From NCBI GenBank assembly GCA_934636265.1, contig CAKUAD010000001.1, forward strand, positions 1 to 64,000: a DNA stretch of 64,000 nt, read 5' to 3'. This document shows positions 6,578 through 14,328 of this stretch, one piece after another. The stretch comes from an uncultured Flavobacterium sp. Lineage in GTDB: Bacteria > Bacteroidota > Bacteroidia > Flavobacteriales > Flavobacteriaceae. Position numbers and translations under genes: made by a program. The notes under the pieces were generated by a model that did not search any database, was not told where the DNA came from, and saw nothing but the letters and a program-made list of their open reading frames with translations. Each line of letters starts with the position of its first letter. Within the stretch, counting starts at the first letter, position 1.

Positions 6578-7690
6578 ATGAAAAAGGATTATTATGAAGT
6601 TCTGGGCGTAAGCAAAGGCGCCACCGCCGACGAGATCAAGAAAGCGTACCGCAAGAAAGCCATTGAATATCACCCCGATAAGAATCCCGGCGACAAGCAG
6701 GCTGAAGAAAACTTCAAGCTGGCGGCCGAAGCTTATGAAGTGCTGAGTGATCCGCAAAAAAAGGCGCGTTACGATCAGTTTGGTCATCAGGCGTTTGACG
6801 GAAGTCAGGGATTTGGCGGAGGCGGCATGAACATGGATGACATCTTTAGCCAGTTTGGCGACATCTTTGGCAGTGCCTTTGGGGGCGGATTTGGTGGATT
6901 TGGAGGCGGAGGCGGTCAACGACGGGTAAAAGGCAGCAACCTGCGCATCAAAGTCAAACTGACGCTGGAAGAAATTGCCCACGGCGTCGAGAAAAAGATT
7001 AAGGTAAAACGCAAGGTCCAGGCCAAAGGCGTCACTTATAAAACCTGCAGCACTTGTAACGGTCAGGGTCAGGTGGTGCGCGTTACCAATACGATTTTGG
7101 GCAAAATGCAATCGGCTTCAACCTGTCCGGCCTGTGGAGGTGCGGGACAAACCATTGACAGCCGTCCAAAAGACGCCGATGCGCAAGGAATGGTGATGGC
7201 CGATGAAACCGTATCGATCAAAATCCCGGCAGGCGTTGTCGACGGCATGCAGCTGAAAGTGTCCAACAAGGGCAACGATGCTCCGGGCAACGGAATCCCC
7301 GGCGACCTGATCGTGGTCATTGAGGAAGTGGAACACGAAACCCTGAAGCGCGAAGGAGAGAACCTTCATCTGGATTTGTACATCAGCATAGGCGAGGCGG
7401 CCCTGGGCGTTTCAAAAGACATCGAGACGGTGTCCGGAAAGGCTCGGATCAAGCTTGAAGAAGGCATACAGTCGGGCAAGATCCTCCGGCTCAAAGGCAA
7501 GGGTGTACCCAACATCAATGGGTACGGCCACGGCGACCTTTTGGTTCACGTAAACGTCTGGACGCCAAAGACCTTAACCCGTGAACAGCGCGAGTTTTTT
7601 GAACGCAACCTTAACGATCCCAATTTTGCGCCGCGTCCGGAAAAGAGCGACAAATCTTTTTTTGAAAAAGTAAAAGATATGTTTTCGTAA
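6578..7690 (+). CDS. dnaJ: DnaJ co-chaperone with two-motif zinc finger
   Basis: 370 residues. The J domain occupies residues 1-70 with HPD at 32-34, followed by a Gly/Phe-rich linker (about 75-115), the first substrate-binding beta domain, a cysteine-rich region and the C-terminal domain ending EKVKDMFS. The cysteine region has only two CXXCXGXG motifs (CSTCNGQG at 157-164 and CPACGGAG at 183-190). Classical DnaJ has four, so only one zinc site can form. To my knowledge this shortened form is usual in Flavobacteriaceae. It delivers unfolded clients to DnaK and stimulates its ATPase. Confidence 0.97.
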   Translation: MKKDYYEVLGVSKGATADEIKKAYRKKAIEYHPDKNPGDKQAEENFKLAAEAYEVLSDPQKKARYDQFGHQAFDGSQGFGGGGMNMDDIFSQFGDIFGSAFGGGFGGFGGGGGQRRVKGSNLRIKVKLTLEEIAHGVEKKIKVKRKVQAKGVTYKTCSTCNGQGQVVRVTNTILGKMQSASTCPACGGAGQTIDSRPKDADAQGMVMADETVSIKIPAGVVDGMQLKVSNKGNDAPGNGIPGDLIVVIEEVEHETLKREGENLHLDLYISIGEAALGVSKDIETVSGKARIKLEEGIQSGKILRLKGKGVPNINGYGHGDLLVHVNVWTPKTLTREQREFFERNLNDPNFAPRPEKSDKSFFEKVKDMFS

Positions 7691-7718
7691 TTAAAAAAAT
7701 AGTTTTACATTTGGATCG

Positions 7719-7739
7719 TTACTAGTAGGTAACTAGTAA
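7719..7739. terminator. AT-rich hairpin after dnaJ
   Basis: Perfect 8-base stem TTACTAGT / ACTAGTAA around loop AGGTA, followed by TTTCTTTTT. It could be the first of two terminators behind dnaJ, or a symmetric protein-binding site. Confidence 0.45.
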
Positions 7740-7761
7740 TTTCTTTTTCATAGCAATTTTT

Positions 7762-7796
7762 CCCATCCTTATGCAAATAGGGGTGGGTTTTTTTTT
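7762..7796 (+). terminator. Rho-independent terminator of grpE-dnaJ
   Basis: Seven-pair stem CCCATCC / GGGTGGG with one G-T pair, a 12-base loop and a run of nine T. Confidence 0.85.
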
Positions 7797-7817
7797 AAAT
7801 ACAAACTTCCAATGGTA

Positions 7818-7825
7818 TACTTTTG
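7818..7825 (+). promoter_or_regulatory. -7 box TACTTTTG for the ABC exporter operon
   Basis: Perfect TAnnTTTG 40 bases upstream of the ATPase start, just behind the dnaJ terminator. No TTG at ideal spacing. Confidence 0.4.
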
Positions 7826-7865
7826 TATTCCAATTAGAATCCTTTAAATTTTTGTCAAAGCCAGC

Positions 7866-8786
7866 ATGAATATCCTTGAAGTAGAAAACGTCGTTAAGCA
7901 ATACGGCCAATACACCGCGCTCAACAGCGTTTCATTAAAGGTTCCAAAAGGTAGCATCTACGGGCTTCTGGGTCCCAACGGCGCAGGAAAAACGTCTCTG
8001 ATTCGCATCATTAACCAAATTACGCTGCCGGATAGCGGAACAATCCTGCTAGACGGTGAACCGCTTTCGCCCGAGCACGTAAAGCACATCGGGTATTTGC
8101 CGGAAGAACGCGGACTGTACAAATCCATGAAAGTGGGCGAGCAGTGTCTGTATCTGGCGCAGCTCAAGGGACTTTCAGCCGCACATGCGCGCGAGCAACT
8201 GGATTACTGGTTTGACCGCTTGCAGATTACCGGCTGGTGGGACAAGAAAATCCAGGAGCTTTCAAAGGGGATGGCACAAAAAATCCAGTTTGTGGTTACG
8301 GTGCTTCACCAGCCCAAGCTCCTGATTTTTGACGAGCCTTTTTCCGGGTTCGATCCGGTGAATGCCGACATCATCAAAGAAGAAATTCTCAACCTCAAGA
8401 AAAACGGCGCCACCATCATTTTCTCGACACACCGCATGGAAAGCGTCGAGGAACTCTGCGATCACATCGCGCTGATCCACAAATCCAACAAACTTATCGA
8501 GGGACGTCTGGAAGATGTCAAACGGCAATACCGCACCAACACCTTCGAGGTGGGCGTACTGACGCAAAACGTTGAAGGGCTGATGTATGATTTGACGCAA
8601 AAATTCAAGGTGGCCAACACCAACTTCAAATCGCTGGCAAGCTTGGTCAAACTCGACATCGAACTGGGTGCGGCCATGCCCAACGAACTGCTCAACGTCC
8701 TTTCCCAACGCGGTCAGGTGATGCATTTTGTTGAGAAAATCCCAAGTGTAAACGACATCTTTATCCAAACGGTAAAAAACAACTAA
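7866..8786 (+). CDS. ABC-2 type transporter ATP-binding subunit (NatA-like)
   Basis: 306 residues. Walker A GPNGAGKT at 36-43, signature LSKGM at 132-136, Walker B LLIFDEP at 152-158, H-loop STHRM near 187. The C-terminal ~90 residues form a DUF4162-type extension found in NatA/CcmA-like exporters. It should power the permease encoded 880 bases further on, possibly for sodium or small-molecule export; the substrate cannot be read from sequence. A DUF808 gene is inserted between the two subunits with very small gaps, so all three genes form one operon. Confidence 0.92.
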   Translation: MNILEVENVVKQYGQYTALNSVSLKVPKGSIYGLLGPNGAGKTSLIRIINQITLPDSGTILLDGEPLSPEHVKHIGYLPEERGLYKSMKVGEQCLYLAQLKGLSAAHAREQLDYWFDRLQITGWWDKKIQELSKGMAQKIQFVVTVLHQPKLLIFDEPFSGFDPVNADIIKEEILNLKKNGATIIFSTHRMESVEELCDHIALIHKSNKLIEGRLEDVKRQYRTNTFEVGVLTQNVEGLMYDLTQKFKVANTNFKSLASLVKLDIELGAAMPNELLNVLSQRGQVMHFVEKIPSVNDIFIQTVKNN

Positions 8787-8789
8787 TCA

Positions 8790-9659
8790 ATGGCTTCAGG
8801 CATTTTTGCAATATTTGACGACATAGCCGCCCTAATGGACGACGTGGCCGTAGCGAGTAAATTGGCTACCAAGAAAACCGCCGGCATCCTGGGCGACGAC
8901 CTCGCGGTGAACGCTGAAAAGGCCACTGGTTTTTTGGCCTCGCGTGAAATTCCCGTTTTGTGGGCCATCACCAAGGGATCGTTTCTAAATAAATTAATTA
9001 TCGTTCCAACGGCCTTGCTGCTCAACATTTACTTTCCCATGGCCATCAAGGTCATCCTGATTTTGGGTGGGGCATTTTTAGCGTTTGAGGGTGCCGAGAA
9101 AATCGTAGCGTATGTCTTTCACCGCAAAAAGCAGGGAAAGGAAGTTATCATCGAGGCAGAAGTGGGCGGTGAATTCGAGGAAAAATCCAAAATAAAATCA
9201 GCCATCACCACTGATTTTATCCTCTCGGTCGAGATTGTCATCATCGCCTTGGGTGCGGTTCTCGACAAGCCGATGATTACGCAAATCCTTACCGTATCGG
9301 TCGTGGCGCTCATTGCCACCGTGGGCGTTTATGGCATTGTGGCGCTTATTGTACGCATGGATGATGCCGGATACAAACTAATGAAAAACGCATCTCCCTC
9401 AAGTTTCCGTTGTAAATTTGGAAGCTTTTTGGTGGCCGCATTACCGTGGATTATCAAAGGCCTTGCGGTCATCGGGACGCTGGCCCTGCTTTTGGTGTCG
9501 GGCGGAATCTTTGTGCACAACATTGATTTCTTTCACCATTTATTGCCCGGTTTGCCGTCAATCGTTAAGGAGTTCGCCATCGGCCTGATAATAGGTGCCG
9601 CGGTGGTGGGCATCGTCAATTTGTTTAAAAAAGTCACCGGTTCAGTTAAAAAGCCGTAA
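8790..9659 (+). CDS. DUF808 (YedI-like) inner-membrane protein
   Basis: 289 residues. The start MASGIFAIFDDIAALMDDVA is the hallmark of the DUF808 family, followed by KTAGILGDDLAVNAEKATGF. Four to six membrane segments follow (about 65-98, 140-165, 170-187, 215-240, 258-280). The protein family is widespread but has no assigned function. The gene begins three bases after the ABC ATPase stop and ends nine bases before the permease start, so it lies inside an exporter operon, an unusual place that could hint at a partner role. Confidence 0.92.
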   Translation: MASGIFAIFDDIAALMDDVAVASKLATKKTAGILGDDLAVNAEKATGFLASREIPVLWAITKGSFLNKLIIVPTALLLNIYFPMAIKVILILGGAFLAFEGAEKIVAYVFHRKKQGKEVIIEAEVGGEFEEKSKIKSAITTDFILSVEIVIIALGAVLDKPMITQILTVSVVALIATVGVYGIVALIVRMDDAGYKLMKNASPSSFRCKFGSFLVAALPWIIKGLAVIGTLALLLVSGGIFVHNIDFFHHLLPGLPSIVKEFAIGLIIGAAVVGIVNLFKKVTGSVKKP

Positions 9660-9668
9660 TCTAAAAAT

Positions 9669-10964
9669 ATGAGTGTACTTACGCTGATCATCAAACGCGA
9701 ATTCCTTTCAAAAGTCCGCAACAAATCGTTCATTGTCATGACGTTTCTGAGTCCTCTAATCCTGGCGGGGGTGGTGGCGCTCATCACCTATCTGGCTACG
9801 CTCAAGGCCGATGTCCGACAGATTGCCATCCACGATGAAACCGGACTTTTTTATCCGGATTTCGTCAGTAATGAGGAGTACGCTTACGCGGATAGGTCGC
9901 AGACACCCCTGGAAGTTTTGCGAAAAGACGTGGCCGATTCGCGGTATGAGGGTGTTTTATACATCCCCAAAACCACCGATGCCCAATCGCTCGAATCGCA
10001 AATCCGCTACATCTCCGACGACAGCCCCGGCATCGGGTTTATCTCATCGGTTGAAAATACCATCGCCAACAAACTCACGCATCAAAACTACCAAAAGGCC
10101 AGCCTTGATACGGCACTGATCCATCGCGCCCAGGCCAATGTCGATCTCAGGCTGGAAAAGGCCTCGGGCGAGCAAAGTCTTAAGGGGCTCAACGAAATCA
10201 AGATTGCCATCGGCGGCGCATTTGGTTACCTGATCATGATGTTCATCATCATTTACGGCAATATGGTGATGCGATCGGTCATCGAGGAAAAAACCAACCG
10301 GATTGTCGAAATCATCATTTCATCGGTCAAGCCCTTTCACCTGATGATGGGCAAAATCGTAGGAACGTCGCTGGCCGGTGTGCTGCAGTTTTTTATCTGG
10401 GCGGTCATTGGATTGGGGATGATGTTTGCCGGGTCGGCGCTTTTGGGCATTGATTCAACGCAAACCGTATCGCCTGAAGCCCTTGCCGCCGCGCAAAAGG
10501 AATCGGGCGACCTTGCACTTTACGTGGCTGAACTCTGGGAACTTCCCATTGCGCTCATGATCACCTCATTTATCGTGTTTTTTATTGGCGGATACTTTTT
10601 GTACAGTTCGCTTTATGCTGCCATCGGGGCCGCCGTCGATAACGAAACCGACTCGCAGCAGTTTTTACTCCCGATCATCATGCCGCTTATGCTGGGTGTT
10701 TACGTCGGATTTTTTACCGTCATCAACGATCCGCACGGCACGGTGGCCACGGTGTTTTCCATGATTCCGTTTACGTCGCCCATTGTGATGCTGATGCGGA
10801 TTCCGTTTGGCGTCCCCATTTGGCAGGTGCTGTTGTCGATGGCGATTTTGTTTGCCACGTTTTTGGGCGTCGTATGGTTTGCCGCAAGGATTTACCGCGT
10901 GGGGATTTTGATGTACGGCAAAAAACCGTCGTACCGCGAACTGATCAAGTGGATCAAATATTAA
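9669..10964 (+). CDS. ABC-2 type transporter permease (NatB-like)
   Basis: 431 residues. One N-terminal transmembrane helix (about 21-43), a large extracytoplasmic domain (about 45-175), then about five transmembrane helices. The sequence IEEKTNRIVEIIISSVKPF after the second helix is the conserved coupling element of NatB/ABC2_membrane_3 permeases. It is the partner of the ATPase two genes upstream. Substrate unknown. Confidence 0.92.
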   Translation: MSVLTLIIKREFLSKVRNKSFIVMTFLSPLILAGVVALITYLATLKADVRQIAIHDETGLFYPDFVSNEEYAYADRSQTPLEVLRKDVADSRYEGVLYIPKTTDAQSLESQIRYISDDSPGIGFISSVENTIANKLTHQNYQKASLDTALIHRAQANVDLRLEKASGEQSLKGLNEIKIAIGGAFGYLIMMFIIIYGNMVMRSVIEEKTNRIVEIIISSVKPFHLMMGKIVGTSLAGVLQFFIWAVIGLGMMFAGSALLGIDSTQTVSPEALAAAQKESGDLALYVAELWELPIALMITSFIVFFIGGYFLYSSLYAAIGAAVDNETDSQQFLLPIIMPLMLGVYVGFFTVINDPHGTVATVFSMIPFTSPIVMLMRIPFGVPIWQVLLSMAILFATFLGVVWFAARIYRVGILMYGKKPSYRELIKWIKY

Positions 10965-10991
10965 GACGATATACAATAAAATCAAACGACC

Positions 10992-12155
10992 ATGCCCAGA
11001 ATACTGATCATAGAAGACGAAGCCTCCATCCGGCGGGTGCTCACCAAAATCCTTACCGAGGAAAGCGAAACCTATTTGGTGGAGGAAGCCGAGGATGGCG
11101 TTACCGGTTTTGAGAAAATCAAATCGGCTGATTATGATTTGGTTTTATGCGACATCAAAATGCCCAAAATGGACGGCGTGGAATTGTTGGAAGCCGTCAA
11201 GAAAATCAAGCCCGAAATCCCGATGGTCATGATTTCCGGCCACGGCGATATGGAAACCGCCATCAATACCATGAAGCTTGGCGCCTTTGACTATATCTCA
11301 AAACCGCCTGACCTTAACCGCCTTTTAAACACCGTCCGCAACGCACTCGACAAAAAGCAACTGGTGGTCGAGAATAAGACCCTGCGCAAAAGGGTCAGCA
11401 AAATGTACGAGATGATTGGCGATAGCGAGGCCATCAACCAGATCAAAACCATGATCGACAAGGTGGCACCCACTGAGGCCCGCGTACTCATCACCGGACC
11501 AAACGGAACGGGAAAAGAGCTCGTCGCGCATCAATTGCACGAAAAAAGCCAGCGCGCATCGGCACCACTTATCGAGGTGAACTGTGCGGCTATCCCTACC
11601 GAACTCATCGAGAGCGAACTCTTTGGCCACGTCAAGGGAGCGTTTACATCGGCGGTAAAGGATCGCGCCGGAAAGTTTGAAGCGGCCGACGGCGGTACGA
11701 TTTTCCTGGACGAGGTTGGCGACATGAGCTTGTCGGCGCAAGCCAAGGTACTTCGCGTATTGCAGGAAAACATGATTCAGCGCGTGGGAGCCGATAAGGA
11801 CATCAAGGTAAATGTGCGCGTGATTGCGGCAACCAATAAAAACCTGCAGGAAGAAATAGCCCAGGGCCGTTTTCGCGAAGATCTTTACCACCGATTGGCC
11901 GTTATCCTCATCAAGGTTCCCGCGCTAAACGAACGCCGTGAAGACATTCCGCTGCTGGTTTCACATTTTACCGAGATGATCGCTACCGAACAAGGATCGG
12001 CGCCCAAGAAATTCTCGGCTTCGGCCATCGACCTGCTAAAGGATTATGACTGGACGGGCAATATTCGAGAACTTCGCAATGTGGTCGAGCGCCTGATCAT
12101 ATTGGGTGGTGTCGAGATTTCAGAACAGGACGTCAGGCTTTTTGCCTCAAAATAA
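10992..12155 (+). CDS. Sigma-54-dependent response regulator without HTH
   Basis: 387 residues. Receiver domain 1-120 with phospho-acceptor Asp54 (VLCDIKMPKMDG). AAA+ domain from about 143: Walker A GPNGTGKE at 169-176, sigma-54 contact loop GAFTSA at 216-221 (the classical loop is GAFTGA), Walker B GGTIFLDE at 234-241. It ends right after the helical subdomain, with IRELRNVVERLIILGG near the end, and so lacks the C-terminal Fis-type DNA-binding helix. It would activate sigma-54 promoters from solution or with a partner. No kinase is adjacent. The same layout is, to my knowledge, common in flavobacteria. Confidence 0.92.
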   Translation: MPRILIIEDEASIRRVLTKILTEESETYLVEEAEDGVTGFEKIKSADYDLVLCDIKMPKMDGVELLEAVKKIKPEIPMVMISGHGDMETAINTMKLGAFDYISKPPDLNRLLNTVRNALDKKQLVVENKTLRKRVSKMYEMIGDSEAINQIKTMIDKVAPTEARVLITGPNGTGKELVAHQLHEKSQRASAPLIEVNCAAIPTELIESELFGHVKGAFTSAVKDRAGKFEAADGGTIFLDEVGDMSLSAQAKVLRVLQENMIQRVGADKDIKVNVRVIAATNKNLQEEIAQGRFREDLYHRLAVILIKVPALNERREDIPLLVSHFTEMIATEQGSAPKKFSASAIDLLKDYDWTGNIRELRNVVERLIILGGVEISEQDVRLFASK

Positions 12156-12159
12156 TCCT

Positions 12160-12777
12160 ATGGAACTAAAAAAAATAAATCCCGATTTAAAGCGCGCGCT
12201 TGCAAAAGCCGGACTTACCGAGGCTAATGAACTGGAGCAAGCGGTTTTTCCGGTCCTTAAAAGCGGCGCCGACTGCTGCATCCTGGCGCCGGCAGGTTCC
12301 GGAAAGTCAACCGCGCTCGCCATGGGCATCATCCAGCGGCTGGAGCGTCCGGTAGGCGAGAGCACCCGTGCGCTGGTCCTGGTAAACAGCCGGGAGGAAG
12401 TGCAGGCGTTCGTGGCGCTTTTAAACCAGTTGTCCCAATACACCGGATTGCGCGTTTTAGGGACGCATGACAAAGGTGATATCGACTACGACAAAAATGT
12501 GATTTCGCTAGGGCTCGACATTTTGGTGGGCACGCCAACGCGGATCAATGCGGTTTTTTCCTCGGCGGGATTCAACATCAATACGGTAAAGATTTTTGCG
12601 ATAGACAATGCCGATGTGATGTTTAAAAACCGTCACGACGCCGTGGTGTTGCGGTTGTTTTCCAGCATCAACAAAACCCAGCGGATTTTTACCATGACCG
12701 ATGACACCGAGCGCGTTGAAATCATGGCCGACAAGGTAATGGTTGAGCCGCAGTGGTTTTCATTTTACGACGAATAA
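12160..12777 (+). CDS. Truncated DEAD/DEAH-helicase-like NTPase
   Basis: 205 residues starting at MELKKINPDLK; the ATG lies four bases after the previous stop. It has a Q-motif-like segment (LEQAVFPVLKSGADCCILA) and Walker A APAGSGKST at 43-51. Motif II is degenerate (IDNADVMF instead of DEAD), and SAT is not conserved. Helicase domain 2 is absent: the gene stops where it would begin. It is therefore unlikely to unwind RNA alone. It may bind nucleotide or RNA, or regulate a full helicase. It shares TAATG with the DUF2007 gene. Confidence 0.8.
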   Translation: MELKKINPDLKRALAKAGLTEANELEQAVFPVLKSGADCCILAPAGSGKSTALAMGIIQRLERPVGESTRALVLVNSREEVQAFVALLNQLSQYTGLRVLGTHDKGDIDYDKNVISLGLDILVGTPTRINAVFSSAGFNINTVKIFAIDNADVMFKNRHDAVVLRLFSSINKTQRIFTMTDDTERVEIMADKVMVEPQWFSFYDE

Positions 12778-12983
12778 TGGCACTGGTCAAAGTATTTTCA
12801 GGAAGCGAAATCATGGTGCAGGCCGTCCGCCAATTACTGGAAGACAGCGGTATTTCGGCACGGGTTCGCGATCATATCGAGTCAGGCAGGCTGGCCGGAT
12901 TTGTAGCGCTTGACGTTGATTTGTTTGTGGAGGGAGACGATGTGATCCGCGCCAACAAAATCATCGAAAACTTTTTAAAGTAA
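12777..12983 (+). CDS. DUF2007 domain protein
   Basis: 68 residues (MALVKVFSGSEIMVQAVRQL), matching the putative signal-transducing DUF2007 fold of one beta-alpha-beta unit followed by VDLFVEGDDVIRANKIIENF. The start codon overlaps the preceding stop by one base (TAATG), so translation is probably coupled. Function unknown. The next gene is convergent, only five bases away. Confidence 0.85.
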   Translation: MALVKVFSGSEIMVQAVRQLLEDSGISARVRDHIESGRLAGFVALDVDLFVEGDDVIRANKIIENFLK

Positions 12984-12988
12984 AATTC

Positions 12989-14209
12989 CTAGCGAATTCG
13001 TCTAACCAACCAGACCAGAAGGGATATCAGTACGCCAAAACACGCCACAAACGCAAATGAATGTCTGAGGCTGGTTTGTTGCGCAATGTAACCGATAACC
13101 GGCGGACCGGTGAGGAATCCCAAAAAACTGATGCTGGTTACCACGGTAAGGGCCGCGCTCGTAGGGACGTTTGGATCTGATCCTGCGATGCTGAACACGA
13201 TCGGGAATATCATCGACACCCCGATTCCCACCAGCATAAACGCCAGGGTGGCCGGCACCAGCACCGGAAACATCACCGATAAAGCCAATCCCACTGAAAC
13301 GGTCACGCCACTGATAAGAAGGATTTTGCGCCGGCCGTACCGTGCCACCAACACATCCGACAAAAACCTGCCACACGTCATGGTGATCATAAATGCCGAG
13401 AAACCCAACAGCGCCAAGGCCCCGGGCGCTTTTACAACTTCCTGAAAATAGACGCCGCTCCAGTCGTACATCACGCCCTCGCTGGTCCGGCAACAAAATG
13501 CAATGATGCCCAACCAGGGCAAGACGCCCGTAAACGCCTGCCAGAAACCCATACTGCTTTGCTGAACCCGCGGCTTGGCCTTGACCAAATATTTCCGGTT
13601 TGTTGCCACGATGAGCAATACGACCAAGGCGGTAAACACAAAGTGGATGGCGGGCGAAAATCCCAGCGCGTTCATCCCCATGCCGGTGAGCGCGCCAAAA
13701 AATCCGGCCAGGCTCCACGATCCGTGAAATGATCCCATAATGGGTTTTGGGAAAAGCCCCTCGGCATAAACGCCCTGCGTATTGACAGCGATGTTGCAAA
13801 AATTTCCGGCTATGCCAAAGAACACCAACGCTAGACCGAGTTGCCACGGTGCTTGTGAAAACCCCAGGCTGCAAAGCGCCGTTGCATACAGCAAAAGCGA
13901 CACAACCGACACCCTGATGCTTCCGTATTTAATGACAGTCCGTGCCGATATGGGCAAAGCGATCAACTGTCCGATGGGAATGGCAAACAAAATCGTGCCC
14001 AGCTCGGCCTCGGTCAGGCTGAGGTTTTGTTTGATGTCGGGGATGCGGCTGGCCCAGGATGAAAACGCGTATCCCATGCCAAAGTAAAAAAGGGTCACCG
14101 CCCAGCGCACGCGCCGCAGGTAGGATTTTTTTGCGTGCTTAAACTCCTTTTTATACTTGGGCCTAAGCAGCATTTTGTTTAGAAAGTTGCTGTAGTCGAT
14201 AAGTGGCAT
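12989..14209 (-). CDS. MFS transporter
   Basis: 406 residues with about twelve transmembrane helices. After the first helix comes SSWASRIPDIKQNLSLTEAE, typical of the MFS subgroup that includes YbjJ-like and fucose-permease-like carriers. The start MPLIDYSNF is chosen because a complete promoter ends four bases before it; a longer frame upstream would overlap that promoter. Substrate unknown. Monocistronic, convergent with DUF2007. Confidence 0.88.
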   Translation of the reverse strand: MPLIDYSNFLNKMLLRPKYKKEFKHAKKSYLRRVRWAVTLFYFGMGYAFSSWASRIPDIKQNLSLTEAELGTILFAIPIGQLIALPISARTVIKYGSIRVSVVSLLLYATALCSLGFSQAPWQLGLALVFFGIAGNFCNIAVNTQGVYAEGLFPKPIMGSFHGSWSLAGFFGALTGMGMNALGFSPAIHFVFTALVVLLIVATNRKYLVKAKPRVQQSSMGFWQAFTGVLPWLGIIAFCCRTSEGVMYDWSGVYFQEVVKAPGALALLGFSAFMITMTCGRFLSDVLVARYGRRKILLISGVTVSVGLALSVMFPVLVPATLAFMLVGIGVSMIFPIVFSIAGSDPNVPTSAALTVVTSISFLGFLTGPPVIGYIAQQTSLRHSFAFVACFGVLISLLVWLVRRIR

Positions 14210-14213
14210 GATG

Positions 14214-14244
14214 CAAAGGTAGTGCTTGGGCGCATCGGCTGCAA
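14214..14244 (-). promoter_or_regulatory. Promoter of the MFS gene, predicted leaderless
   Basis: On the minus strand: TTG, 20 bases, TACCTTTG (perfect -7 box), then CATC and the ATG. Transcription would start at or within a base or two of the start codon. Confidence 0.65.
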
Positions 14245-14299
14245 ATGGCAGCATTTCATATACCTAAAAACTTTAAGGCGAAATTCCTGAATCATGAAC

Positions 14300-14307
14300 T
14301 ATCTTTG
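14300..14307 (+). promoter_or_regulatory. -7 box TATCTTTG for the ABC-F gene
   Basis: Perfect TAnnTTTG, 21 bases upstream of the start codon. Confidence 0.5.
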
Positions 14308-14328
14308 CCGCTTCAAAAAAAATAACCG

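Noticed and set aside
6314-7111. 265-codon frame antisense to grpE and dnaJ
   Set aside because: It is the complement of two certain chaperone genes; its hydrophobic residues mirror the codon pattern of the sense strand.
13002-13874. Long second frame on the same strand as the MFS gene
   Set aside because: Out of frame with twelve transmembrane helices of the real product; no recognisable domain.
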